Program-made: the position numbers and the translations under genes
Notes under the pieces: generated by a model
Told to the model about the DNA's origin: nothing
The model's input: the letters and a program-made list of their open reading frames with translations, nothing else
Database searches by the model: none
In this document: positions 41,949 through 49,431 of the stretch, in pieces
Layout: each line of letters starts with the position of its first letter
Numbering within the stretch: position 1 is the stretch's first letter
NCBI GenBank assembly: GCA_015257125.1
Contig: JABZKU010000009.1
Coordinates: forward strand, 20,447 to 84,446
Length of the DNA stretch: 64,000 nucleotides
Reading direction: 5' to 3'
Origin: Prevotellaceae bacterium
GTDB taxonomy: Bacteria > Bacteroidota > Bacteroidia > Bacteroidales > Bacteroidaceae

Positions 41949-42542
41949 TTATTGCAAACGGATGCCCACCGACTCGATGCCGGGGATTTCGTTGCGCCGC
42001 ATGAGGTGATGCACGGTGATTCGTCCCTTTGCGCCGTCGGGCAGTCGGAGCGTGACGAGCGGAAAGGCGTAGGGGTGCACCGAAATGCCGCGGGCGCGAA
42101 GTCGCCCTTCGTCAGTGGTGAGATCGGCCACGAGGGTATCGGTGCGCACCATGAGCAGACTGTCGCGCAAGCAGCGGGGCGGGCGCGGCTGTCCGATGGC
42201 TCTGAAGTGGCGCCGCGCGTCGGTGCGCGCCTGCGCCGCCGAGTCCGGCACCGCCAGTGTCCACCGTTGCTGCACCACCAAGGTGATCGAACGGAAAGGA
42301 CAGGGTTCGGCAGAAGATTTGCGGAGCATCACCGAGAGCGGATAGTCGCGGGCACCGGGCAAACTGTCGACCGTGAACACATACGACGTGTCGCGCGACC
42401 AGCCGTGGAGATCAACGGCGCCATATTGCAGATAAGGTTCCGCTTCTCGGCAGGAAACGGCGAGCAGCCCCACGAAGAGGAAGGTGCAAAGTCGCCCTAA
42501 GTGTCCAAAAAAGAGAGTACGAACTGAAATCATACGGTTCAT
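41949..42542 (-). CDS. gldH: Gliding-motility-type lipoprotein GldH
   Basis: A 197-residue lipoprotein: signal peptide with Cys31 after LLAVS. The mature part has the GldH pattern (W-x-R-D-T-SYVFTVDS near the start, then long beta strands). GldH is required for gliding in Flavobacterium and is widely conserved next to a PSP1-domain gene in non-gliding Bacteroidales, where its role is unsettled. Its ATG overlaps the stop of the PSP1 gene by 4 nt (ATGA), so translation is coupled. Confidence 0.8.
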   Translation of the reverse strand: MNRMISVRTLFFGHLGRLCTFLFVGLLAVSCREAEPYLQYGAVDLHGWSRDTSYVFTVDSLPGARDYPLSVMLRKSSAEPCPFRSITLVVQQRWTLAVPDSAAQARTDARRHFRAIGQPRPPRCLRDSLLMVRTDTLVADLTTDEGRLRARGISVHPYAFPLVTLRLPDGAKGRITVHHLMRRNEIPGIESVGIRLQ

Positions 42543-43882
42543 GCCGTCGGAGTATTGTCGGAATTGCCGTTCGGAGTCGGGCGCGTTTGGTCGCGGCGTC
42601 CGTTGCCTTTCACCTGATCGGCGCGGGCTTCCGCATCGCGACTGTTGCGATTGCGGTCATTGCGGTTGCCGCTGCGCTCGCGGTTGCGGTCGTCGTTGCG
42701 ACGGGGCGCGCGTTCACGTCGAGCATTGCCACCGCGGGCGTTGGGAGCGCCCGCTTCCTGTCCTTCTTCCGGCGCTGTCTGTCGTGCATTGTCAGGACGG
42801 GGACGACGCTTTTTGCGCTTTTTCGACTTGTCGAAGCGTGTCAAATCGTCTTGTTCGGCGAGGTCCACCACCTTTTTCTCGGTGGGTTGTGCACCGTTGT
42901 CGAGCGTTTCGGGCTTCTCACCGCCGCGGTTCATCTCCATCACCTCCAGTGCGCGTTCGGCACTGACGGTCACTAAGTTGGCCGCCATGCGTTTGTCGGT
43001 CGAATAGGTGATCTGTCCGCTGAGAATGTCCGCTTTGAAATGGTAATACGTGCCGTCGATCGTCTCGAGGGGCACGTTGCGTTCGGGCAAACTCTTGTGC
43101 GCCTCGTTGTAGGCGTCGAGTTCGTAGTTCAAACAGCATTTGAGTTTACCGCATTGCCCAGCGAGTTTTTGCGGATTGGGCGAAATGTCTTGTTGGCGAG
43201 CGGCACCTGTCGACACGGTTTGGAAGTTTTTCATCCAAGTCGAGCAGCAGAGTTCGCGGCCGCACGGCCCGATGCCGCCGATGCGTCCGGCTTCTTGGCG
43301 TGCACCGATCTGGCGCATCTCGACGCGCACGTGGAAGGTATCGGCCAGCACGCGAATGAGTTTGCGGAAGTCCACACGCGAGTCGGCAATGTAGTAGAAA
43401 ATCGCTTTGTTGCAGTCGCCTTGATATTCGACGTCGCCGATTTTCATGTCCAGTTCGAGCGATTTGGCAATTTGTCGGCTTTGGATCATCGTATCGTTCT
43501 CACGACTGCGGGCTTCGTGCCATTTTTCGATGTCCGAGGTGCGTGCTTTTCGATACACGCGTTTGATTTCGCCGGCGTTCTTGGGCTGTGCCTTTTTCAT
43601 TTGCAGGGGCACGAGCGAACCGGTGAGCGTTACGGTGCCAATGTCGTGGCCGGGCGATGCTTCGACGGCCACAACATCGCCTTTTTGCAGGTCGAGGTGA
43701 TTATCGTTACGAAAATATCCCTTGCGGGTGTTCTTAAATTGCACTTCCACGAGATCGGAGAGCTCGTTGTTGCCGGGAATGTCGCTATTGTAGTCGTAAG
43801 TGTTAAGTTGATGTTTGGAGCACCCGCATCCGCAGGCCGAGAATCCGCGGAGAGCAGGGTCGGGAATGGTCGTTTGTGACAT
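42539..43882 (-). CDS. ricT: PSP1-domain regulatory iron-sulfur protein (RicT/YaaT-like)
   Basis: A 447-residue cytoplasmic protein with a PSP1 C-terminal domain. Cysteines in GPCGRELCCSTW and QCGKLKCCLNYE match those that in B. subtilis YaaT/RicT coordinate iron-sulfur clusters; there it promotes RNase Y maturation of mRNAs and phosphorelay control. The N-terminus has an extra CGCGC group. The C-terminal ~100 residues are a low-complexity, very basic Arg/Asn-rich tail (RNRERSGNRNDRNRN), suggesting RNA binding. It heads the block ricT-gldH-porT behind a near-consensus promoter. Confidence 0.86.
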   Translation of the reverse strand: MSQTTIPDPALRGFSACGCGCSKHQLNTYDYNSDIPGNNELSDLVEVQFKNTRKGYFRNDNHLDLQKGDVVAVEASPGHDIGTVTLTGSLVPLQMKKAQPKNAGEIKRVYRKARTSDIEKWHEARSRENDTMIQSRQIAKSLELDMKIGDVEYQGDCNKAIFYYIADSRVDFRKLIRVLADTFHVRVEMRQIGARQEAGRIGGIGPCGRELCCSTWMKNFQTVSTGAARQQDISPNPQKLAGQCGKLKCCLNYELDAYNEAHKSLPERNVPLETIDGTYYHFKADILSGQITYSTDKRMAANLVTVSAERALEVMEMNRGGEKPETLDNGAQPTEKKVVDLAEQDDLTRFDKSKKRKKRRPRPDNARQTAPEEGQEAGAPNARGGNARRERAPRRNDDRNRERSGNRNDRNRNSRDAEARADQVKGNGRRDQTRPTPNGNSDNTPTA

Positions 43883-43988
43883 GGGGAAAAATATAGTGAC
43901 GGCATTGTCGGCGGCAGAAGTCAGCGGCCGCTTGCCGGGAGTGGAGGAGGGAATCCAACACGGTGTGTGTACAATTCGCCTTCATACG

Positions 43989-44020
43989 CAAAAGTATATT
44001 TTTTTGCTGGAAGTACCAAG
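43989..44020 (-). promoter_or_regulatory. Promoter of the ricT-gldH-porT cluster
   Basis: Minus strand: CTTG (44020-44017), 20-nt spacer, TACTTTTG (43996-43989). One mismatch in the -33 element; leader about 100 nt. Confidence 0.6.
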
Positions 44021-44100
44021 TAAATGTCGGCTTTTAGCAGATTGTCCTGCACTTTGTCTGCACAAGCGCGAACGACGCGGAGGCACATTTCGAAGTTGCG

Positions 44101-44192
44101 GAGAAAAACAGTGGACTTTTCGCCAAAAGTAGGGACGTTTTCAAAGAAAGCCCACGACTTTTGGAAGAAGATTGTGGACTTTTGCGCGAAAG
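44101..44192. repeat. Intergenic A/T-tract repeat array, copy e (longest)
   Basis: Four units in ~92 nt: AAAACAGTGGACTTTTCG, AAAAGTAGGGACGTTTTC, GAAAGCCCACGACTTTTGG and GATTGTGGACTTTTGCGCG. The core is mainly in the GTGGAC orientation, opposite to arrays c and d. Confidence 0.6.
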
Positions 44193-44242
44193 CGATACCC
44201 TGCCGAGCGAAAAAGGGGGAAGGAGCGATGAAAAAGAGGGGA

Positions 44243-44290
44243 AGAAGAAAAAACGGCTCGCTCTTTTCGCGTGGAAGAAAAGAGCGAGCC
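44243..44290 (-). terminator. Terminator of the thioredoxin-fold lipoprotein gene
   Basis: Minus strand: perfect 14-bp stem (GGCTCGCTCTTTTC and its complement), seven-base loop, then GTTTTTTCTTCTTC. It lies 121 nt after the stop. Confidence 0.85.
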
Positions 44291-44411
44291 GAGAAAAAGA
44301 GAGGCAGCGGCGGAAGACTTTGCCTCGTCGACCGACCGGAGAAGACCGCGGGGCGCAGAAACTCGAAAACGAGCGCAGCGAAGAAGGGGCGAAGCCCGGC
44401 GCAAAAGGGGA

Positions 44412-45425
44412 TCAGCGCACCACTTTCTCCACTTCGGCTTCCAAATGCTCGACGTCGATGTCGCGCGCCACGATCGTACCGCCGGCGTCAACCAGCAGCG
44501 TTCCCGGCACGTAGCGCACGCCCAATTTGCGGGCAAGGGGACTTTCGTATTCGCCCGGTGCATAAATGGCATTGGTGAGCGAATCGCGTTGCGCGCGGGT
44601 GCGGGCTTTCTCCTCGTCGGTGTCCATCAGCACATTGACTACCGCAAGGCGTTGGCCGAAACGCCGACGCAGCGTGCGGAGCTTCGACACCAAACGATAG
44701 TTGCTGCTGTCCCACGAAGCCGAGAAGACGACGAGGGCACAACGGCCTTTGAGTTTTTCGTCCGTGAACGTATCGCCGCTGAGGGTGCGTTCGGCGAGAC
44801 GGGGAAGTTTTGCCCCTTCGGCCGTGGCGAAGACGGGACGAAGGTGGGCGGCGATGAGCTTCAGTTGCGCATTGTTCGGTTGCGATTTCACCAAAAGGTC
44901 GAGCAGTTCGCCGTCGGGGCGAGCACGCAGGCGCTCGGCCGAGGCGAAGATGTCGAGAAATACCGCCACGGCGGCCAAACTCTTGGGATGCGAACGAATG
45001 AAGGCCTCGGCCTTGCGGCGAATATCGGCTTCGGAACGCCCATGGTTGCCACTGCGGAAGCCTTGCAAGAGTTCGTTATCTTCGCCGCCCGAGATTTCCA
45101 CCTCCTTCAAGCGGTTGGCTTCACCCGACAGGTGCACTTCTTCGCCGGGCACGGCCACGAGCGTGAGCGTGGAGAAGTTGGGATAGACCAAAGTGAGGAG
45201 CATCGGTTCGCTCACGGGGCGATCGTAGCTGAAGGCGCCGCGCGACAGGCGAATGCTGTCTGTGCCGCCCCCGTCGGCGGGGCTTTCGGCCGAAGCATAG
45301 GCGATGATCGCGGCTTGATCCACCCCTTTGATGTTGCCGGTGAGGCGCGCGGTGTGCTTGTCGGGGCCGCACGAGGCGAGCAGCCCGAGGGGGAGCAGGA
45401 ACGAGAGGAGAAAACGTGAAATCAT
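44412..45425 (-). CDS. DUF4369-type thioredoxin-fold lipoprotein lacking the CxxC
   Basis: A 337-residue lipoprotein (signal 1-18, Cys19 in LLASCGPD). The N-terminal ~90 residues resemble DUF4369 (GNIKGVDQAAI ... DSIRLSRGAFSY), followed by a helical linker and a C-terminal thioredoxin-like fold (RCALVVFSASWDSSNYRLV ... VPGTLLVDAGG). Where TlpA/ResA proteins have WCxxC, this one has WDSSN, so it cannot do thiol exchange. Fold and cis-proline (YVPGT) are kept. It may bind a partner or have lost function. ATG at 45425 is preferred over an upstream TTG. It has its own terminator. Confidence 0.75.
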   Translation of the reverse strand: MISRFLLSFLLPLGLLASCGPDKHTARLTGNIKGVDQAAIIAYASAESPADGGGTDSIRLSRGAFSYDRPVSEPMLLTLVYPNFSTLTLVAVPGEEVHLSGEANRLKEVEISGGEDNELLQGFRSGNHGRSEADIRRKAEAFIRSHPKSLAAVAVFLDIFASAERLRARPDGELLDLLVKSQPNNAQLKLIAAHLRPVFATAEGAKLPRLAERTLSGDTFTDEKLKGRCALVVFSASWDSSNYRLVSKLRTLRRRFGQRLAVVNVLMDTDEEKARTRAQRDSLTNAIYAPGEYESPLARKLGVRYVPGTLLVDAGGTIVARDIDVEHLEAEVEKVVR

Positions 45426-45436
45426 AAAACGAATGA

Positions 45437-45483
45437 GCAAAAAAGAAACGACAGGAACGCAGAGGGTGCGGCGTTCCTGTCGT
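45437..45483 (-). terminator. Terminator of the ychF-lgt-TPR lipoprotein cluster
   Basis: Minus strand: perfect 13-bp stem (ACGACAGGAACGC / GCGTTCCTGTCGT), 10-nt loop, then TTTCTTTTTTG. It overlaps the upstream region of the next gene. Confidence 0.88.
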
Positions 45484-45520
45484 AAAAAAGGGAAGGGGAT
45501 GCCGAATGGACGGCACCGAG

Positions 45521-47206
45521 TTATTTCACCAACTCGGGGTGCGCCGCAAGCACCTTGGCCAATTCGAGATCCGTCTGTGCCAATCCGGCCAACGAGCGGT
45601 CGGCGGCGATGGCGGAGGCCAATGCTTGCGCAGCGCCCTTGACATCGCCGGTGCGCGCGCCGACTACGGCAGAGAGATAGGCCGTCATCGCGTCACGGTT
45701 GGGAACAGCCATCAGCGTTTGGCGCGCCGCCACATAATCTTTGGTCAGAATCTGCGCGAGGGCGGCGGTATTGGTATTCACGCCTTTGAGCGTTTGGGCG
45801 GCCTGCACGAAGTTGCCGCGCGCCACGAGGAGATTGCCGAGCACTTCGTTGTAGTTGGCAGCACTGAGCGCCTTGCCGAGGAGCGCTTCGGCCTGATCGA
45901 GGCGATGCTCGCGCACGGCGATGAGCGCTGCGTTGGCGTTGGCCTCGGGAAGTTCGGTGGCTTTCGCCAATTCAGCCTTGGCCGTTTCCAAATCGCCCTT
46001 GGCATAAGCGATTTGCGCCAAACCGTTGTGCGCACGCTTGTCGTTGGGATAAAGACGGGCGGCCTTTTCAAAAATGGCCTTGCGCTCTTCGAGGTTGTTC
46101 GTGAGCGTGGCGGCATAAAGCACCTCTTCTACCGAAAGTTTGGAGGCGTCGTTGACATATTGTTCGCGAATTTCATCGTCGGTGCGGCCGACAACGCGAT
46201 AGTTGATGGCCAAACGCGCGCGACGGAGCTCGGGAAGCACTTCGTCGGCCAGTTCGGTGAACGCAGCGGAGATGTTGCGAATCTGCTGTTCGCGCTCTTC
46301 GGGATCTTGGTAGAGGGAGAGCACGCGAATGATGGCTTCTTTGTCTTGAATGTTGCTTTGTTGCACCAGTTCTTTGAAACCTTCCCAGTCTTCGGCGGTG
46401 TATTTCGTGTCGACGTTGGCACCTAATTTGTTTTTGCTCAACTGTCTGTGCACATACTGCTCGGCGGTGTTGCGGCGGTTCTCAGCCAACTGCGTATTGA
46501 AGCCAAGTGATCCGTCGGGCGAGGCGTATGCGGCCACTTCGATGTTGTCGAGCGCCAGATTCTTGCGGTCGGCCTTGATCTCGCGCAGCATTTTCACGAA
46601 GTCTTGCACGGAGGTGCGGTTGAGTTCGCTGGTGCGCACTTTGGCTTGGTTGATGAGATATTTGATTTGTGCGTCCTGTCGGCGACTAATCTGCTGCTGA
46701 TAGCCGTCGGCTGCCGTGGCGGTGGAAGCAGAGGCGAGGGTGCGATAGACCAACTGCGAGGTGGCGAGCACACCGTTGGCGACTTTCACTTCGGGGATGG
46801 CTACGCGCTTGTTGTCGATGCGGGCATCGAACGTCAAGTAGAGCTCGCTGCGATCCATGGCCGAGGTGTAGGGGAAATTCGTGCGCATCACATAGTTGCC
46901 ACCCACCTTGTAGGCGATGGTTTGATCGTTGCCCACGACGTTTTCTCCTTGGAAAGTGGCACTTTGTCCCACGGTTTTCGTTCCGGCATAGCGCAATTCG
47001 GGCACAACGGTGACAACGGCTTTTTTCTTCATGTACTTTTCGGGAAAACGGCCGTTGATGGTTGCGGGAACCACGTCGCCCACCACTTCAAGGGGCGAAG
47101 GGGTGACGGTAAAGTTGTCGGCGCTGAGCGAACCGAGCTTGCCGCTGCACGAACTCAACGCAAGAAGTCCGAGCAATGCCGCGGAGACAGAGAGGGTTTG
47201 TTTCAT
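45521..47206 (-). CDS. TPR lipoprotein with OmpA-like region
   Basis: A 561-residue outer-membrane-type lipoprotein (Cys20 after LALSS). The N-terminal half has beta-rich sections found in Bacteroidales cell-envelope proteins (VVPATINGRFPEKYMKKKA), then an OmpA-like module with NIEVAAYASPDGS and NTQLAENRRNTAEQYV, which resembles the peptidoglycan-binding loop region. The C-terminal ~200 residues are TPR-like helical pairs (YPNDKRAHNGLAQIAYAKGDLETAKAEL). The architecture recalls PorE-type proteins (no WD40 seen), but I do not claim orthology. It lies 38 nt after lgt, the enzyme that lipidates it. Confidence 0.75.
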   Translation of the reverse strand: MKQTLSVSAALLGLLALSSCSGKLGSLSADNFTVTPSPLEVVGDVVPATINGRFPEKYMKKKAVVTVVPELRYAGTKTVGQSATFQGENVVGNDQTIAYKVGGNYVMRTNFPYTSAMDRSELYLTFDARIDNKRVAIPEVKVANGVLATSQLVYRTLASASTATAADGYQQQISRRQDAQIKYLINQAKVRTSELNRTSVQDFVKMLREIKADRKNLALDNIEVAAYASPDGSLGFNTQLAENRRNTAEQYVHRQLSKNKLGANVDTKYTAEDWEGFKELVQQSNIQDKEAIIRVLSLYQDPEEREQQIRNISAAFTELADEVLPELRRARLAINYRVVGRTDDEIREQYVNDASKLSVEEVLYAATLTNNLEERKAIFEKAARLYPNDKRAHNGLAQIAYAKGDLETAKAELAKATELPEANANAALIAVREHRLDQAEALLGKALSAANYNEVLGNLLVARGNFVQAAQTLKGVNTNTAALAQILTKDYVAARQTLMAVPNRDAMTAYLSAVVGARTGDVKGAAQALASAIAADRSLAGLAQTDLELAKVLAAHPELVK

Positions 47207-47244
47207 GAGTGATAGAAAAATATGGGGAGTTTGTTGGGAAAGGT

Positions 47245-48123
47245 TCATTTTTTTGCCGAATCGGCTTCGTCTTCGTAGTAACGACCGCTGCGATCGTACC
47301 AAGACGTGGGGAGTTTGCAGCCAAACATGCAGTAAAGCCCGATCAAGATGAAGGGAACGGAAAGTAACTGGCCTTGATTGACGCCAATCAAGCCTTGCAT
47401 GTGGAGTTCCCAGGGCTCTTGCACCTCTTTGAAGAACTCTACGCCGAAACGGAAGACGAAAATAAAGGTAAGGCAGAGACCAAAGAAAAAGCCGGTGCCG
47501 ACTTTATCGCGATGGGTGCGATAAAGCAACCAACCGATGACGAGTAGCACGAAATAGGCGATGGCTTCGTAGAGTTGGGCGGGGTGTCTGGGCTGGGTTT
47601 CGCCAAGACGGGCGAAGACGAAGCCGAAATCGCTGTGCGTGTAGGTGCCTACGATCTCAGAGTTCATAAGATTGCCCAAACGGATGCAGCCCGCGGTGAC
47701 AGGTGTGGCGATGGCGATGTTATCCAACACACGTAATAGCCGAACCTTGGTGCTGCGCACGTAAAGCCAGAGGGAGAGCATCAAGCCGGCCGTACCTCCG
47801 TGCGAAGCCAAGCCTGCATAGCCGGTAAAGTGCCAATGGCCCATCCCGTCTTGGCGCATGGGGAGAATCATCTCGAGGGGATGCGACAAAAAATAGGCGG
47901 GTTCGTAGAGCAAGCAGTGGCCGAGGCGCGCACCGATGAGGATGCCTAAGAAACAATAGATGAAAAGTGGATCGAACTTGTCTTGCGGAATGCGCTGTTC
48001 GCGATAAAGTCGCCAAACCATCACATAAGCGGCGGCCAAACCGATGGTCCAGAAGAGCGAATACCAGCGAATGACGAGCGAACCGACGTGAAAAGCGACC
48101 AAATCAGGGTTCCAAACAATCAT
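47245..48123 (-). CDS. lgt: Prolipoprotein diacylglyceryl transferase
   Basis: A 292-residue integral membrane enzyme that transfers diacylglyceryl from phosphatidylglycerol to the lipobox cysteine. Seven hydrophobic segments and the motifs YSLFWTIG, HGGTAG and GCIRLGNLMNSEIVG are present, with RHPAQLYEA further on. The start at 48123 gives MIVWNPDL; the 15 upstream in-frame residues are polar and unlikely. It sits between ychF (77 nt before) and a lipoprotein gene (38 nt after). Confidence 0.95.
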   Translation of the reverse strand: MIVWNPDLVAFHVGSLVIRWYSLFWTIGLAAAYVMVWRLYREQRIPQDKFDPLFIYCFLGILIGARLGHCLLYEPAYFLSHPLEMILPMRQDGMGHWHFTGYAGLASHGGTAGLMLSLWLYVRSTKVRLLRVLDNIAIATPVTAGCIRLGNLMNSEIVGTYTHSDFGFVFARLGETQPRHPAQLYEAIAYFVLLVIGWLLYRTHRDKVGTGFFFGLCLTFIFVFRFGVEFFKEVQEPWELHMQGLIGVNQGQLLSVPFILIGLYCMFGCKLPTSWYDRSGRYYEDEADSAKK

Positions 48124-48200
48124 AGCAGGGAGAGATTGTGCAAATCGCGCACCGCCGGCAGCCCCCAATAGAGCGATCGGCGAAGCGCGACGTGCGATAA

Positions 48201-49304
48201 TTAGACATTGAAGAGGAAGTGCATGATATCACCGTCTTGTACCACATACTCTTTGCCTTCGACGTGGAGCAAACCGGCTTCGCGAACGGCGCTTTCGCTG
48301 CCGTATTTGATGAAGTCTTCGTACTTGATGACTTGCGCACGGATGAAACCTTTCTCAAAGTCCGTGTGAATCACACCGGCGCACTGGGGAGCTTTCCAAC
48401 CGCGCTTGTAAGTCCACGCGTGCACCTCGACTTCGCCCGCGGTGATGAAGGTTTCCAAATCAAGGAGCTTGTATGCTGCCTTAATCAAGCGGTTGACGCC
48501 GCTTTCCTCGAGACCTACGTCCTTCAAGAACTCTTGTCGTTCCTCAAACGTCTCAAGTTCTGCGATGTCTGCCTCGGTTTGTGCAGCCACAACCAGGATT
48601 TCTGCGCCTTCGGGGGCTACGGCTTCGCGCACGCGCTCCACATATTCGTTGCCCGACACGGCCGATCCTTCGTCGACGTTGCAGACATAGAGCACCGGCT
48701 TGGAGGTTAAGAGGAAAAGGTTGCGCGCGGCGGTTTGTTCGTCCTTCGATTCGAAGGTGACGCTGCGGGCATTGTTTCCTTCCAAGAGGGCTTCGCGAAT
48801 GGCAGTGAGCACCGTGTATTCCAACTTCGCGTTCTTATCATTGCCCACTTGCGCGATTTTCTCCACACGCTTGATGCGATTTTCAACCGTCTCGAGGTCT
48901 TTGAGCTGCAACTCGGTGTCAATGATCTCTTTGTCGCGAACCGGGTCTACACTTCCGTCGACATGCACCACATTGCCGTCGTCGAAACAGCGCAACACGT
49001 GGATGATGGCATCGGTCTCGCGGATATTGCCGAGAAACTGGTTGCCGAGTCCTTCACCCTTCGAGGCGCCCTTCACCAAACCCGCGATGTCTACGATTTC
49101 TACCGTCGTGGGAATGATTTTTGTCGTCTTCACCAGCGCGGCCAACGCCGAGAGGCGCTCGTCGGGCACGGTGATGACGCCAACATTAGGCTCGATGGTG
49201 CAAAAAGGGAAGTTGGCACTCTGTGCCTTCGCGTTACTCAGACAATTGAATAGCGTCGATTTGCCCACATTAGGCAGGCCGACGATGCCGCATTGTAAAC
49301 TCAT
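48201..49304 (-). CDS. ychF: Ribosome-binding ATPase YchF
   Basis: A 367-residue OBG-family P-loop protein (YchF/OLA1) that prefers ATP and binds the ribosome. G1 is GLPNVGKST near residue 7, the G3 is DIAGLVKGAS, the coiled-coil insertion is KDLETVENRIKRVEKI, and the C-terminal TGS domain ends in VVQDGDIMHFLFNV. The start at 49304 (MSLQCGIVG) is the family start; 17 further in-frame codons upstream are not conserved-looking. A -7 box lies 25 nt upstream, so the leader is short. Confidence 0.96.
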   Translation of the reverse strand: MSLQCGIVGLPNVGKSTLFNCLSNAKAQSANFPFCTIEPNVGVITVPDERLSALAALVKTTKIIPTTVEIVDIAGLVKGASKGEGLGNQFLGNIRETDAIIHVLRCFDDGNVVHVDGSVDPVRDKEIIDTELQLKDLETVENRIKRVEKIAQVGNDKNAKLEYTVLTAIREALLEGNNARSVTFESKDEQTAARNLFLLTSKPVLYVCNVDEGSAVSGNEYVERVREAVAPEGAEILVVAAQTEADIAELETFEERQEFLKDVGLEESGVNRLIKAAYKLLDLETFITAGEVEVHAWTYKRGWKAPQCAGVIHTDFEKGFIRAQVIKYEDFIKYGSESAVREAGLLHVEGKEYVVQDGDIMHFLFNV

Positions 49305-49328
49305 GTGTGATGATTTGCTGATTTGGAG

Positions 49329-49336
49329 CAAAGATA
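49329..49336 (-). promoter_or_regulatory. Candidate -7 element for ychF
   Basis: TATCTTTG on the minus strand, 25 nt before the start; only a partial -33 match (GTTG, 16-nt spacing). Confidence 0.5.
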
Positions 49337-49370
49337 CAACTATTTTTCGAGACAACGTGCCCTATATATA

Positions 49371-49409
49371 TAATGAGTGCTCCGAACTCATCGTTCGAAG
49401 CACTCATTT
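49371..49409 (-). terminator. Hairpin after the DsbD-like gene
   Basis: A 17-bp stem with one mismatch (TAATGAGTGCT-CGAAC and its complement), 22 nt after the stop; followed on the minus strand by an A+T-rich TATATATAG rather than a clean U-run. Confidence 0.65.
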
Positions 49410-49431
49410 ATTGGTTTGCACGAGGCACTTT

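Larger units (their letters stand above)
43883..44411. other. Gap between the ricT cluster and a lipoprotein gene
   Basis: Contains the ricT promoter, repeat array e (44101-44192) and the terminator 44243-44290. The purine-rich segment 44200-44340 carries short open frames that overlap the terminator and look spurious. Confidence 0.6.
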
